DNA of 64,000 bases from Caballeronia pedi (GCF_001544915.2 NZ_FCOE02000008.1:1-64000), one strand, 5' to 3'. Shown: positions 8,433 through 17,739, counted from the stretch's first letter. The notes: generated by a model not told the origin, from the letters alone. Program-made: numbers and translations.

Positions 8433-9851
8433 TCAGATTGCCTGCGTCGAGAGCGCCGAACCGATAACTTCGTTCGCGACCGCATCCACGGCCTGTTTCA
8501 CGATACCAACGATCTCATCCACTTCGGCGCGCGTCGTGACGAGCGGCGGCGCAAAGCCGAGGATATCGCCATGCGGCATCGCACGCGCGATCACTCCTCG
8601 CTCAAGCGCCGCTGCAGACACCTTCGGCCCGACCTTCAGCGCTGCATCGAACGGCTTGCGCGCGTCCTTGTCGGCCATGAATTCGAGCGCCGCCAGCATG
8701 CCCGCACCGCGCACTTCGCCGACGAGCGGATGCGCGTCGAAGGCCGTATGCAATTGCTGCTGCAGGTACGCGCCGACATCGGCGGCATTCTGCGTGAGGT
8801 TCTCGCGCTCCAGGATATCGAGGTTGGCGATTGCCGCGGCCGCGCAGATCGGATGTCCCGAATACGTCCAGCCGTGACCCATCGGGCCGAATTCCTGCGA
8901 GCCTTTCTCGATCACGTCCCACACCTTCTCGCCGACGATCACGCCCGACAGCGGCGTATACGCGCTCGTCAAACCCTTCGCCACCGTGATGAGATCCGGC
9001 TTGATGCCGAAGTGCTGCGCGCCCATCTTCGAGCCAAGACGTCCGAAGCCGCACACGACTTCATCGGAGATCAAAAGAATGTCGTGCTTCCTGAGCACGT
9101 TCTGGATCGCTTCCCAATAACCTTGCGGCGGCGCGATGATGCCGCCCGTGCCCATCACCGGTTCGGCGATGAACGCAGCGATGGTATCGGCGCCTTCCTT
9201 CGCAATCAGCTTTTCGAGTTCTTCCACGCAATAAGCGGTGAATTGCGCTTCGCTCATGCCGGCGGGCGCCTTGCGATACCAGTGCGGACAAACGGTATGC
9301 TTCACGCGATCGATCGGCAGATCGAAGTTTTGATGAAAGCTCGGCAGACCGGTCAGGCTACCCGTCACGATGCCCGATCCGTGATAGCCGCGCTCGCGCG
9401 AAATGATCTTCTTCTTGTTCGGGCGGCCCAGCACGTTGTTGTAATACCAGACGATCTTGATCTGCGTTTCGTTCGCATCCGATCCCGACATGCCGTAATA
9501 AACCTTCTTCATCCCTTCGGGCGACCAGTCGATGATGCGCGACGACAATTCGATGATCGTATCCGTCGAGTGTCCAACATACGTGTGGTAATACGCCAGC
9601 TTCTTTGCTTGCTCGTAGATCGCATCGGCCACTTCGGTGCGGCCATAACCGATGTTCACGCAATAAAGACCCGCGAATGCATCGATATAACTTTTGCCCT
9701 GATGATCCTGAATGCGGATGCCTTTCGCGCCCGTGACGATCTTGCCGGGCAGCGCGCCGCTCGCATGATCGTGCGCGTGCGTGGACGGGTGCATGAAGTG
9801 CGCGCGATCTTCGGCGAACAGTTGTTCGAGCGATTGATTCTGCTGGGTCAT
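8433..9851 (-). CDS. doeD: Class III aminotransferase, 2,4-diaminobutyrate transaminase of ectoine breakdown
   Basis: A 472-residue fold-type I, class III (omega) aminotransferase. The PLP lysine is K292 in 'ITVAKGLTSAYTPLSGV', and the ring-nitrogen aspartate is D263 in 'LLISDEVVCGFGR'. In ectoine catabolism DoeD converts L-2,4-diaminobutyrate to aspartate semialdehyde. That substrate is inferred from the adjacent doeC, doeB, doeA and eut genes. The ATG follows an AAGGAG ribosome site, and the gene lies 46 bp downstream of doeC as the last member of a doeC-doeD unit. By domain alone it could be another omega-amine:pyruvate transaminase. Confidence 0.85.
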   Translation of the reverse strand: MTQQNQSLEQLFAEDRAHFMHPSTHAHDHASGALPGKIVTGAKGIRIQDHQGKSYIDAFAGLYCVNIGYGRTEVADAIYEQAKKLAYYHTYVGHSTDTIIELSSRIIDWSPEGMKKVYYGMSGSDANETQIKIVWYYNNVLGRPNKKKIISRERGYHGSGIVTGSLTGLPSFHQNFDLPIDRVKHTVCPHWYRKAPAGMSEAQFTAYCVEELEKLIAKEGADTIAAFIAEPVMGTGGIIAPPQGYWEAIQNVLRKHDILLISDEVVCGFGRLGSKMGAQHFGIKPDLITVAKGLTSAYTPLSGVIVGEKVWDVIEKGSQEFGPMGHGWTYSGHPICAAAAIANLDILERENLTQNAADVGAYLQQQLHTAFDAHPLVGEVRGAGMLAALEFMADKDARKPFDAALKVGPKVSAAALERGVIARAMPHGDILGFAPPLVTTRAEVDEIVGIVKQAVDAVANEVIGSALSTQAI

Positions 9852-9897
9852 ATGCTTCTCCTTGAATTCCCGATGTGTCTCTTTGAAGATAGTTCGT

Positions 9898-11376
9898 TCA
9901 GGCCGCGCTCGTGAGCGGCAGGCCCAGATTGCCGAGGCAAAAGTATTTCGTTTCGACGAAGGGCTCGAACCCTTCCGCGCCGCCTTCGCGGCCGAGGCCC
10001 GAGGCTTTCATGCCACCGAATGGAATCGGCGCGCCGGTGAATTTCACGCCATTGACCGACACCATTGCGAAGTCGAGTCGACGCACGAGCTGAAAGATCG
10101 TGTCGATGCGCGTCGCGCAGACGTAAGCGGCGAGGCCGTACTCCGTGTCGTTGGCGCGCGCGACGGCTTCGTCGAGCGTATCGAACGGGGAAATCGCGGA
10201 GATCGGCGCGAAGTTCTCTTCGTCATAAATACACATGCCTGGTTTGGCATCGGCGACGACGGTCGGTTCATAGAACCATCCGCCGAGCGCGTGTGCATTG
10301 CCACCGACGGTGATGCGCGCGCCCTGCGCTCTCGCGTCCTCGATGCGTGCGACGGTTGCGTCGAAGGCGGCCTGATGCATGAGCGGACCGATATCGACAT
10401 TCGCCTCGAATGCGTTGCCCACCTTCAGCGCCTTCACCGCTTCCGTATAGCGTCCGACGAATTGCTCATAAAGCGGACGCGCGACCAGAATGCGGTTCGC
10501 GGCGCAACAATCCTGCCCGGACGTCTGAAACTTCGCACCCACTGCGATGCGCACGGCCTGTTCCAGATCGGCATCTTCCGTCACGATGAACGGCGCATTG
10601 CCGCCCAATTCCAGTGCAAGCTTCTTGATGCCCGATTGCGCGGCCGCTTTCGCAACCAGACCGCCGACGCGCGTCGATCCTGTGAAGCTGACTGCGCGCA
10701 CGCGCGTATCGCTGACGAGCGTTTCCATCGCCATCTGCGGCTCGCCGATCACGACGTTGAATACGCCTGGCGGGAAACCCGCTTCTTCCGCGAGTTGGGC
10801 AAGTGCGATCGCTGAAAAAGGCGTTTCGTGCGCGGGTTTCACGACGACCGTGCAGCCTGCGGCCATCGCGGCGGCGGCTTTGCGCGTGATCATCGCGACG
10901 GGGAAATTCCACGGCGTGATCAATGCCGCCACGCCGACGGGCTCCATCACGGTGCCGAGATGCGCGCCATCGATATGGGTGGGAATCGTGCGACCCGTGA
11001 GGCGCTTTGCTTCGTTCGCGAACCATTCGATGAAGCTCGCGGCATAGGCGATCTCACCTTTGGATTCGGCAAGTGGCTTTCCCTGTTCCAGCGACAAGAT
11101 GCCCGCGAGGTCCGATTGATGACGCATGATCAGTTCATGCCAGCGCAACAGCAATGCGCTGCGTTTTTGCTGCGGCATCCAGCGCCAGGACTGGAATGCG
11201 CGATCGGCAGCGTCGACAGAGCTGACGATTTGCGACTTGTCGAGCATGGGTACGTGACCGATCACCTTTTGATCCGCGGGATTCGTCACCGCGATCGATG
11301 CGGCGCTGTCGCTGTGGACCCAGCGGCCGTCGATATAGCACAGCGATTTGAATAGAACGGGATGGCCTAGCAGCAT
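9898..11376 (-). CDS. doeC: NAD(P)-dependent semialdehyde dehydrogenase of ectoine breakdown
   Basis: A 492-residue aldehyde dehydrogenase of the GabD/succinate-semialdehyde type. The general-base glutamate is E256 in 'LALELGGNAPF' and the nucleophile is C290 in 'SGQDCCAANR'. The Rossmann segment 'FTGSTRVGG' and oxyanion segment 'ITPWNFPVAM' are also present. In Doe clusters this enzyme oxidises aspartate semialdehyde to aspartate, the final step. By sequence alone it could be named succinate-semialdehyde dehydrogenase; the context decides. An AAGGAGA ribosome site lies before the ATG. It is separated from doeX by 176 bp, room for its own promoter. Confidence 0.87.
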   Translation of the reverse strand: MLLGHPVLFKSLCYIDGRWVHSDSAASIAVTNPADQKVIGHVPMLDKSQIVSSVDAADRAFQSWRWMPQQKRSALLLRWHELIMRHQSDLAGILSLEQGKPLAESKGEIAYAASFIEWFANEAKRLTGRTIPTHIDGAHLGTVMEPVGVAALITPWNFPVAMITRKAAAAMAAGCTVVVKPAHETPFSAIALAQLAEEAGFPPGVFNVVIGEPQMAMETLVSDTRVRAVSFTGSTRVGGLVAKAAAQSGIKKLALELGGNAPFIVTEDADLEQAVRIAVGAKFQTSGQDCCAANRILVARPLYEQFVGRYTEAVKALKVGNAFEANVDIGPLMHQAAFDATVARIEDARAQGARITVGGNAHALGGWFYEPTVVADAKPGMCIYDEENFAPISAISPFDTLDEAVARANDTEYGLAAYVCATRIDTIFQLVRRLDFAMVSVNGVKFTGAPIPFGGMKASGLGREGGAEGFEPFVETKYFCLGNLGLPLTSAA

Positions 11377-11552
11377 GGGAGTCTCCTTTCGCGTCTGGAC
11401 GTTGCCCTCGCGGGCGAGCGATTTAACGTTGATCCGATGCGTTCTACTTTACGGTTCTTATGGTTCTGGTTGTTTTTGTTATCGCGGTGCAGGATTGATG
11501 TTTTTTCTGTTCATGGGGCGTGCGTCTGGGTGTTTTTTTGGGCTTTAGCCAG

Positions 11553-12029
11553 TCAAACCTCAACCCACTCCGGCGCCCCATCCCCCAAGTCCTTGACGAC
11601 TTTGGTGACGATATAAGTAAAGTACTTCTCGATCCCAAGCTCCTCGACGAGCAAAGAATCGATGAACCGCTGATAGTGATCGATATCTCGCGCCACGACA
11701 TGCAGCACATAATCCACGCCACCCCCGGTGGCGTAGCACTGCACGATCTCCGAAGCCGCCGCAACGCGCTCTTCGAAACGTCGCATATCCGCCGCGGTAT
11801 GTCGCGAAAGCGTCACCTCGACGACAATACGGCTGCCCTTGAACGCCGCCGTCCAATCCACGTTCGCGCGATAGCCGCGAATCACTCCACTGTCTTCGAG
11901 CTTCTTCACCCGCTCCCAGGCCGGCGAGATCGACAGATTGACCTCTTCCGCGAGTCGCGATTTCGTAATGCGGCCATCCCGCGCAAGAATGCGCAGGATG
12001 CCCAGATCGTAGCGGTCGAGCTTGATCAA
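11553..12029 (-). CDS. doeX: Lrp/AsnC family regulator DoeX
   Basis: A 158-residue Lrp/AsnC regulator. The winged helix-turn-helix is in residues 1-60 ('LDRYDLGILRILARDGRITKSRLAEEVNLS') and a RAM ligand-binding domain follows. It sits between the ectoine deacetylase and dehydrogenase genes, where Doe clusters carry doeX, and is expected to respond to a catabolic intermediate such as diaminobutyrate or its acetylated form. The only in-frame start is a TTG at 12029, one base past the doeB stop, so translation is probably coupled. The upstream ribosome site is poor. Confidence 0.87.
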   Translation of the reverse strand: MIKLDRYDLGILRILARDGRITKSRLAEEVNLSISPAWERVKKLEDSGVIRGYRANVDWTAAFKGSRIVVEVTLSRHTAADMRRFEERVAAASEIVQCYATGGGVDYVLHVVARDIDHYQRFIDSLLVEELGIEKYFTYIVTKVVKDLGDGAPEWVEV

Positions 12030-12030
12030 G

Positions 12031-13053
12031 TTACACGCTCACGGCAATGTTGCGTTCGACGATATCCGCGACCACCGCCACGGTATCGCCCGTCTGAACG
12101 AGGCCCGGAAAATGCCGCGCCGCCAGCAGGCCGTCACGCTTCGCGCGATATTCGACCGGCGCCGCGCCCGTGCGCGTGATGTCATAGACGCGCGCAAGCA
12201 CGTCGCCTGCTTTCACCCTATCCCCGAGATCGCGGCACATTTCGAGCAGCCCGCCATGCTCGCTGGTGGTGTAGCAGGAACCATCGGGCATATCGAGCAA
12301 GGTTGTCGTGCGCGCTTCCTCGCGCGCCACCTCTTTTTCGATGATGCCCGCGTACGCGAGAAAGCCGTATACGCCGCGCTCCGCGATCGCCACGCTCCTT
12401 GCCGTCGACGAACCGCCGCCGCCCAGTTCCGTCGATACGAACACCTTGCCCGCTTCCTCGGCCGCGCTGTCGTAAAGACCGATGCTGTCGAGTTCCAGCA
12501 TGCGCATCGAATACGGCGCGCCGAATGCGCGCATCGCGGCTTCGCAACGCGCTTGCTGTGTCGCGTCGTTCAGCACGTGAATCGCCGCGAACGGCAGGAA
12601 GTCGAGCGTGCGGCCGCCCGCATGGATATCGAGCACGTAATCGGCGAGCGGCAACAGATGACGCTGAAAGTAATCCGCGATCTTCTCCGTCACCGTGCCG
12701 TCCGGCTTACCGGGAAAGCTGCGATTCAGGTTGCCGGCATCGATCGGCGATGTGCGCGCGCCCGCGCGAAACGCCGGGTAGTTCATGTACGGCACGATGA
12801 TCACGCGGCCGTTCACGTCGTTTGCATCGAGTGTCGATGCAAGCTTTGCGAGCGCGATCGGCCCTTCGTACTCGTCGCCGTGATTGCCGCCCGTGAGCAG
12901 CGCCGTCGGTCCGTCGCCGCGTTTGATCACGGTGACCGGAATCATCACGGCGCCCCACGCGGAATCGTTGCGCGAGTACGGCAGCTTCAGGAAGCCGTGC
13001 TGAACGCCCTCGGCATCGAAGTCGACGGTCGGGCTGATCGGTGACGCGCGCAT
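12031..13053 (-). CDS. doeB: N-alpha-acetyl-2,4-diaminobutyrate deacetylase
   Basis: A 340-residue zinc deacylase of the succinylglutamate desuccinylase/aspartoacylase (M14-like) family. The zinc ligands are visible as H58 and E61 in 'TGGNHGDEYEGP' and H144 in 'LDIHAGGRTLDF'; the catalytic glutamate is probably that of 'VSTELGGGGS'. DoeB removes the acetyl group from N-alpha-acetyl-L-2,4-diaminobutyrate after ectoine ring opening. It is 4 bp downstream of doeA and directly before doeX, in one tightly packed minus-strand operon. Family length and neighbours agree with the assignment. Confidence 0.92.
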   Translation of the reverse strand: MRASPISPTVDFDAEGVQHGFLKLPYSRNDSAWGAVMIPVTVIKRGDGPTALLTGGNHGDEYEGPIALAKLASTLDANDVNGRVIIVPYMNYPAFRAGARTSPIDAGNLNRSFPGKPDGTVTEKIADYFQRHLLPLADYVLDIHAGGRTLDFLPFAAIHVLNDATQQARCEAAMRAFGAPYSMRMLELDSIGLYDSAAEEAGKVFVSTELGGGGSSTARSVAIAERGVYGFLAYAGIIEKEVAREEARTTTLLDMPDGSCYTTSEHGGLLEMCRDLGDRVKAGDVLARVYDITRTGAAPVEYRAKRDGLLAARHFPGLVQTGDTVAVVADIVERNIAVSV

Positions 13054-13057
13054 CGTG

Positions 13058-14275
13058 TTACTCCTTCACGAACAATTTTCGAGGCGTGTTGCAGAAAGTC
13101 TCGACGCCGGTCTCCGTAATCAGGATGCTCTCCGTGATTTCGAGGCCCCAGTCGTCGAGCCACAGCCCCGGCATGAAGTGAAACGTCATGCCAGGTTCGA
13201 GGACGGTCTTGTCCCCCGGACGCAGGCTCATCGTGCGCTCGCCCCAGTCCGGCGGATAGCTCGCGCCGATCGGATAACCACAGCGGCTGTCCTTCTCGAT
13301 ACCGAATTTGCGCAATACCGCAAAGAACGCATTAGCGATGTCCTCGGTCTTGTTGCCCGGCTTCGCAACCGCGAGACCCGCCTCGATGCCTTCGACAACC
13401 GCCTTCTCGCCTTCGATGAAATGCTGCGGCGGACGGCCCAGATACACGGTACGCGACAGCGGACAGTGATAGCGCCTGAAGCAGCCTGCGATCTCGAAGA
13501 ACGTGCCGGCATTCGCGGTGAACGCCGAATCGTCCCACGTGAGATGCGGCGCGGCGGCATCGGCGCCGGTCGGCAGCAGCGGCACGATCGCCGGATAGTC
13601 GCCGCCATAACCTTCGACGCCCGTGATGCCCGCTTCATAGATCTGCGCGACGAGATCGCTCTTCTTCATGCCCGGCTCGACCGTGTCGAGAATGCGCGCA
13701 TGCATCTTCTCGACGATGCGCGCCGCAACGCGCATGTATTCGATCTCGCGCGGCGACTTCACCGCGCGCTGCCAGTTGACGAGCGCGGTCGCATCGACGA
13801 ACTTCGCGCTGGGCAGATGCTGCGTCAGCGACGCATACGCCTTCGCGCTGAAGTAATAGTTGTCCATCTCCACGCCGATGCGCTTGCCGTCCCATCCACG
13901 CGCGGCGATGACTTCCGTGGACAGGTAATCCATCGGATGGCGTACCTGCGACTGCACGTAATGATCAGGATACCCCATTATATTGTCGGGCGACATGAAC
14001 ACTGTGCGCTTCGCACCGTTCGCGTCCTGGCCTCGGCCATACCAGACCGGCTCGCCGTCCATCGCCAGCAATACGCATTGATGCACGTAGAACGACCAGC
14101 CGTCGTAACCGGTGAGCCACGCCATGTTGGTCGGATCGGTCACGATCATCAGATCGATGCCGGCCTTCTCCATCGCGCGCCGTGTCTTCGCGATGCGCGC
14201 GTCGTACTCGCTGCGCTCGAACGGCAGGCGCACCACGGGCGCCTGACCCTTCTTCTCTTGCATGATTTCGGACAT
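13058..14275 (-). CDS. doeA: Ectoine hydrolase
   Basis: A 405-residue M24 (creatinase/prolidase-fold) hydrolase. The N-terminal creatinase-like domain covers about residues 20-160 and the C-terminal pita-bread domain about 175-400 ('FFEIAGCFRRYHCPLSRTVYLG', 'PIGASYPPDW', 'LEPGMTFHFMPGLWLDDWGLEITESI'). DoeA/EutD opens the ectoine ring to N-acetylated diaminobutyrate. The frame is open as far as 14794, but that extension overlaps eutC; the ATG at 14275 has a GAGGGG ribosome site and begins the conserved protein. It lies 11 bp after eutC and 4 bp before doeB. Confidence 0.93.
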   Translation of the reverse strand: MSEIMQEKKGQAPVVRLPFERSEYDARIAKTRRAMEKAGIDLMIVTDPTNMAWLTGYDGWSFYVHQCVLLAMDGEPVWYGRGQDANGAKRTVFMSPDNIMGYPDHYVQSQVRHPMDYLSTEVIAARGWDGKRIGVEMDNYYFSAKAYASLTQHLPSAKFVDATALVNWQRAVKSPREIEYMRVAARIVEKMHARILDTVEPGMKKSDLVAQIYEAGITGVEGYGGDYPAIVPLLPTGADAAAPHLTWDDSAFTANAGTFFEIAGCFRRYHCPLSRTVYLGRPPQHFIEGEKAVVEGIEAGLAVAKPGNKTEDIANAFFAVLRKFGIEKDSRCGYPIGASYPPDWGERTMSLRPGDKTVLEPGMTFHFMPGLWLDDWGLEITESILITETGVETFCNTPRKLFVKE

Positions 14276-14286
14276 CGTCCCCTCTA

Positions 14287-15291
14287 TCAAGCGGTCACAT
14301 CGTTGTGGAAAATGGTTCCTGCATGGCTCCCGCGCGCACGCTGGATCGCAAGCGTTGCAATCGCGGTGTCCTGTGCGCCCGTGCCGGTCAGATCGCACAC
14401 GGTTATTTCGTCGTCGTTCGCGCGGCCCGTCGCCTTTCCCGCGATCACTTCGCCCAATTCGGCAAAGGACGCATCGGCATCGATCACGCCGGCTTCGATC
14501 GCGTGATGCAGTTCGCCCAGCACGCGCACTTGCTGCACGCGGTCGCATACGTAGCGCGCTTTTGCGAAGACGTCCGGCGCGATTTCGTTCTTGTGCTCGG
14601 CGTCCGATCCCATCGCCGTGATATGCAGGCCGGGATGCAGATCGCGCGCGTGAATCAGGGGCTCGCGGCTCGGCGTCGTCGTGATGGCGACGTCGGCGTT
14701 TCTCAACGCCTGATTCACGCTGTCCGCGACATCGCACGGCAAGCCTTCGCAGTCGTGCGCGAAGCGATGCGCGCTGGCGGAATCGCGCGCCCATACGGTC
14801 ACGTGTTCGATATCGCGCACGAGGCGCAATGCCTTCAGTTGCAGGCGCGCCTGCTCGCCCGCGCCGATGATCGCTACACGCTTCGCATCCTTGCGCGCGA
14901 GCCAGCGCGAAGCAACCGCGCCCGCCGCCGCGGTACGCACCGCGGTCAGATAACCGTTGTCGAGCAACACGGCTTCGGTCAGACCGGTGCGCGCCGACAG
15001 CACCAGCATCAGCCCATTCAGACTCGGCAGCCCGAGCGACGGATTGTTGAAGAAGCCCGGGCTCACCTTGATCGCGAAGCTCGGAAAACGCGGCAAATAC
15101 GCGGTTTTCACGTCGACTTCGCCCGCGTGTTCAGGAATGTCGAGACGCAGGATTGGCGGCATTGCGACGGCTTCGGTCGCGAGCGATCTGAACGCGGCTT
15201 CGACTTGCTCGATCGCGTCGAGGTCGAGCGGCACGAGCTTGCGCAATTGCGCCTGCCCTAGCAGCACGGTGGAAGGTTCGATGTTGGACAT
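14287..15291 (-). CDS. eutC: Ectoine utilization protein EutC, ornithine cyclodeaminase/mu-crystallin family
   Basis: A 334-residue NAD(P)-dependent protein of the ornithine cyclodeaminase/mu-crystallin family. The dinucleotide-binding loop is 'VAIIGAGEQARLQLKAL'. The substrate-side segments 'MPPILRLDIPEH', 'AYLPRFPSFAIKVSPGFF' and 'TAVRTAAAGAVASRWLA' are typical. In ectoine loci EutC acts with EutB on hydroxylated diaminobutyrate produced from hydroxyectoine, probably as an imine reductase. This role is inferred from its position between eutB and doeA. Spacing to eutB is 4 bp, which indicates cotranscription. Confidence 0.9.
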   Translation of the reverse strand: MSNIEPSTVLLGQAQLRKLVPLDLDAIEQVEAAFRSLATEAVAMPPILRLDIPEHAGEVDVKTAYLPRFPSFAIKVSPGFFNNPSLGLPSLNGLMLVLSARTGLTEAVLLDNGYLTAVRTAAAGAVASRWLARKDAKRVAIIGAGEQARLQLKALRLVRDIEHVTVWARDSASAHRFAHDCEGLPCDVADSVNQALRNADVAITTTPSREPLIHARDLHPGLHITAMGSDAEHKNEIAPDVFAKARYVCDRVQQVRVLGELHHAIEAGVIDADASFAELGEVIAGKATGRANDDEITVCDLTGTGAQDTAIATLAIQRARGSHAGTIFHNDVTA

Positions 15292-15295
15292 GAGT

Positions 15296-16261
15296 TCAGG
15301 CCGCTCCGATAAGGCGGCGATGCGTTTCGATATCGATATTGCTGCCGCTCACCACGACGACGATCGGTCCGTCCTGCACTTTGATCGCGACATCGAGCAG
15401 CGCCGCGATGCCGACCGCAGCCGCACCTTCTACGACGAGCCGCTCTTCGCGGTACGCATGCACGATGCCGCGCGCGATCGACACTTCATCGAGCAGCACG
15501 ATTTCGTCGATGAGCTCGCGCGTCATGGCGAAGGTATGGCGGTTGTCGAGGCCGATGCCGCCGCCGAGCGAATCGGCCAGCGTTTCCAGTTCATCGACGA
15601 ATACGGGCTTGCCCGCCGCGAGACTCGCGTGCATGGCCGCGCCGCGCTGCATCGACACACCGATCATCTTCACGTCGGCACGAATGTTTTTCGCTGCGAA
15701 CGCGACGCCGCTGAACAAGCCGCCGCCCGACAAGGGCACGACGATGCTCGCGACATCGGGCAGTGCTTCGAGAATTTCGAGGCCGATGGTGGCTTGTCCC
15801 GCGATCACGCGTTCATCGTCGAAAGGCGGCACGAATGCATAGCCTTCTTCGCGCACCAGACGTTGCGCTTCGCCCTGCGCATCGTCCTGACTCTTGCCCG
15901 CGATGACGACGCGCGCGCCGAGCGCGGCGACGGCATCGACCTTGTTCTGCGGCACGAGCGCGGACATGCACACCGCCGCTTCGATGCCGAGCGCGCGCGC
16001 CGCATAGGCAACCGCGCGGCCATGATTGCCCGTCGATGCCGTGACCACACGCTTGCAGCCTGCTTCAGCGAGTTGCGCGAGTGCATTCGTCGCGCCGCGC
16101 AGCTTGAAGCTGCCGGTGGGTTGCAGCGGTTCCAGCTTCAGATGAACCGGCACGCCCGCGATGCGCGAAAGCGCCGTCGATTGAACCAGCGGCGTGACGA
16201 GCGCGCGGCCTTCGATGCGCTGGCGGGCGCGGTAGACATCGGCGAGCGTAAGTGCGGACAT
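15296..16261 (-). CDS. eutB: Hydroxyectoine utilization dehydratase EutB (threonine dehydratase-like)
   Basis: A 321-residue fold-type II PLP enzyme of the serine/threonine dehydratase family. The PLP lysine is in 'PTGSFKLRGATNAL' and the phosphate-binding glycine loop is 'VVPLSGGGLFSGVA'; 'ASTGNHGRAVAYAA' is the Asn-Gly substrate loop. In ectoine loci EutB dehydrates the 3-hydroxy derivative of diaminobutyrate. The ATG at 16261 begins the conserved protein ('MSALTLADVYRARQRI'); an open frame extends 9 codons further. It is the first gene of the eutB-eutC-doeA-doeB-doeX operon, and candidate EnuR sites lie 45-75 bp upstream. Confidence 0.9.
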   Translation of the reverse strand: MSALTLADVYRARQRIEGRALVTPLVQSTALSRIAGVPVHLKLEPLQPTGSFKLRGATNALAQLAEAGCKRVVTASTGNHGRAVAYAARALGIEAAVCMSALVPQNKVDAVAALGARVVIAGKSQDDAQGEAQRLVREEGYAFVPPFDDERVIAGQATIGLEILEALPDVASIVVPLSGGGLFSGVAFAAKNIRADVKMIGVSMQRGAAMHASLAAGKPVFVDELETLADSLGGGIGLDNRHTFAMTRELIDEIVLLDEVSIARGIVHAYREERLVVEGAAAVGIAALLDVAIKVQDGPIVVVVSGSNIDIETHRRLIGAA

Positions 16262-16303
16262 GTGGGCTGAATTGCGTGTTCGGGTCACGATGCAACTCAG
16301 TCT

Positions 16304-16336
16304 AATGTCCTAAAAAATCGTTTTCGATTGTCCTAG
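16304..16336 (-). promoter_or_regulatory. Putative EnuR operator upstream of eutB
   Basis: Two direct copies of TGTCCTA (16306-16312 in AATGTCCTAA, and 16329-16335 in GATTGTCCTAG) start 23 bp apart, about two helical turns, in the 80-bp gap before eutB. The same ATTGTCCTAG word occurs in the enuR-ehuB intergenic region. MocR-family regulators often bind spaced repeats; that these are EnuR sites is inferred from their location only. Confidence 0.5.
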
Positions 16337-16341
16337 TTCAT

Positions 16342-17739
16342 TTAGTTGAAGTCATGTACGTGCGGGTACTGGCCGAAGACTTCGCGCATGGTTTCCACCG
16401 CGCTGCGAAACGTGCTTTCACCGACTTCCGCGCCCACGCAAAGCCGCACTGCGTTGGGCCGGTCCGCACCGCGCACGAGAAAAGGATCGGGCGATGTCAC
16501 CGCGATATTGCGATTGCGCAATTCACGCGTGATGCGCTCGGCTTCCCATTCGTCGGGCACGCGCAACCAGACCGACAGCGCATTCGGATGACTGCCGAGC
16601 ACGTAATCGCCGAGCACTTCGCGCACGACGCCCTGACGCGCCGCGAGCCGCTCGCGCTGAATCTGCACGAGGCGTTGTGCGGTGCCGTCCATGATCCAGC
16701 GCGAGGTGACTTCTGCGATCGGCGACGTCGCCATCCAGCAGCTCACGCGCAATACGCTTTCCGCACGCAGCGCGAGACGCCGCGGCACCGTCATGAAGCC
16801 CGTGCGCAAGCCGCTCAATACCGACTTCGTCATGCTCGTGCAGTAGAACGCGAGCTCGGGAATCAGGCTCGCGATGGGCGTCTGCGTCTTCGCGGGCAAC
16901 GCGCCGTAGACATCGTCCTCGATCACATACACGCCGTAGCGCTCCGCAATGCGCGCAATCGCACGGCGGCGCGAATCGGGCATCATCGCGACGGTCGGAT
17001 TGTTCAGCGTCGGCGTGCAGACGAGCGCGCTCACTCGTTCGCTGTCGCAGACTTCCTCGAAGTGCTCGGGACGAATGCCGTGCTCGTCGATCTCCAGACC
17101 TTTGAGCGTAAACCCCAGCACGTTCGCCGATCCGATCACGCCGTGATCCGTGAGGCTTTCGCACAGCACCGTATCGCCCGGACCGACGATCGACGCCAAC
17201 GCAAGAAAGATGCTGTGCGCGACGCCATTGGTGACAAGGAGCGTCTCTACTTTCGCGGGCATGTTGAGCGAAGCGAGCCATTCGACGCCCGCCTGACGAT
17301 GACTGTCGAAGCCCGCGATCGGCCGGAATGCGCGAATCCACGGCTGATCCTCGATGGTCGAAAGCGTCGCGCAGACCTTGCGCCACATCGCGTCGTGCTC
17401 CGGCGTATGAACGATGCGCGCAATCGAAAAATCGACCACGGAACGCTCGGCCGTATCGAGCATGTAATGGGACATCGTCTCGGTCACGCGCGCGGAGACG
17501 AAACTGCCGCGCCCCACTTCGCAACGGATCAGCCCTTGCCTCTCCAGTTCCTTGTACGCGTTCGTGACGGTCTGCACGCTGATCGCGAGATCGGCCGCGA
17601 CTTCGCGTTGCGGGGGCAGTCGCTCGCCCGATGCGAGCGCGCCGCTTTCAATGTCTGCGGCCATCGCCTTGACCAGCCGCTTGTACTTCGACTGCACGCC
17701 CTGCACCGTGCGCACGGCGTCGCGCCATCTTTCGTTCAC
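16342..17739 (-). CDS. enuR: MocR/GntR-type regulator of ectoine genes
   Basis: A 465-residue MocR regulator with an N-terminal GntR winged helix (about residues 10-85, 'ERLPPQREVAADLAISVQTVTNAYKEL') joined to a fold-type I aminotransferase-like domain. The PLP lysine is K305 in 'SMTKSVLSGLRTG', close to K302 reported for Ruegeria EnuR. In that system PLP-bound EnuR senses ectoine-derived diaminobutyrate compounds to relieve repression. The GTG at 17739 has an excellent AGGAG site; an in-frame TTG at 17784 has none. It is divergent from ehuB and upstream of eutB on the same strand. Confidence 0.92.
   Translation of the reverse strand: MNERWRDAVRTVQGVQSKYKRLVKAMAADIESGALASGERLPPQREVAADLAISVQTVTNAYKELERQGLIRCEVGRGSFVSARVTETMSHYMLDTAERSVVDFSIARIVHTPEHDAMWRKVCATLSTIEDQPWIRAFRPIAGFDSHRQAGVEWLASLNMPAKVETLLVTNGVAHSIFLALASIVGPGDTVLCESLTDHGVIGSANVLGFTLKGLEIDEHGIRPEHFEEVCDSERVSALVCTPTLNNPTVAMMPDSRRRAIARIAERYGVYVIEDDVYGALPAKTQTPIASLIPELAFYCTSMTKSVLSGLRTGFMTVPRRLALRAESVLRVSCWMATSPIAEVTSRWIMDGTAQRLVQIQRERLAARQGVVREVLGDYVLGSHPNALSVWLRVPDEWEAERITRELRNRNIAVTSPDPFLVRGADRPNAVRLCVGAEVGESTFRSAVETMREVFGQYPHVHDFN

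Noticed and set aside
8385..9914. A 509-codon plus-strand open frame opposite doeD
   Set aside because: It has low-complexity Arg-rich composition, no recognisable domain and no ribosome site. The minus strand carries the transaminase motifs.
14276..14794. N-terminal extension of doeA
   Set aside because: It runs antiparallel in codon use within eutC and is not conserved; the ATG at 14275 has a GAGGGG site and starts the known protein.
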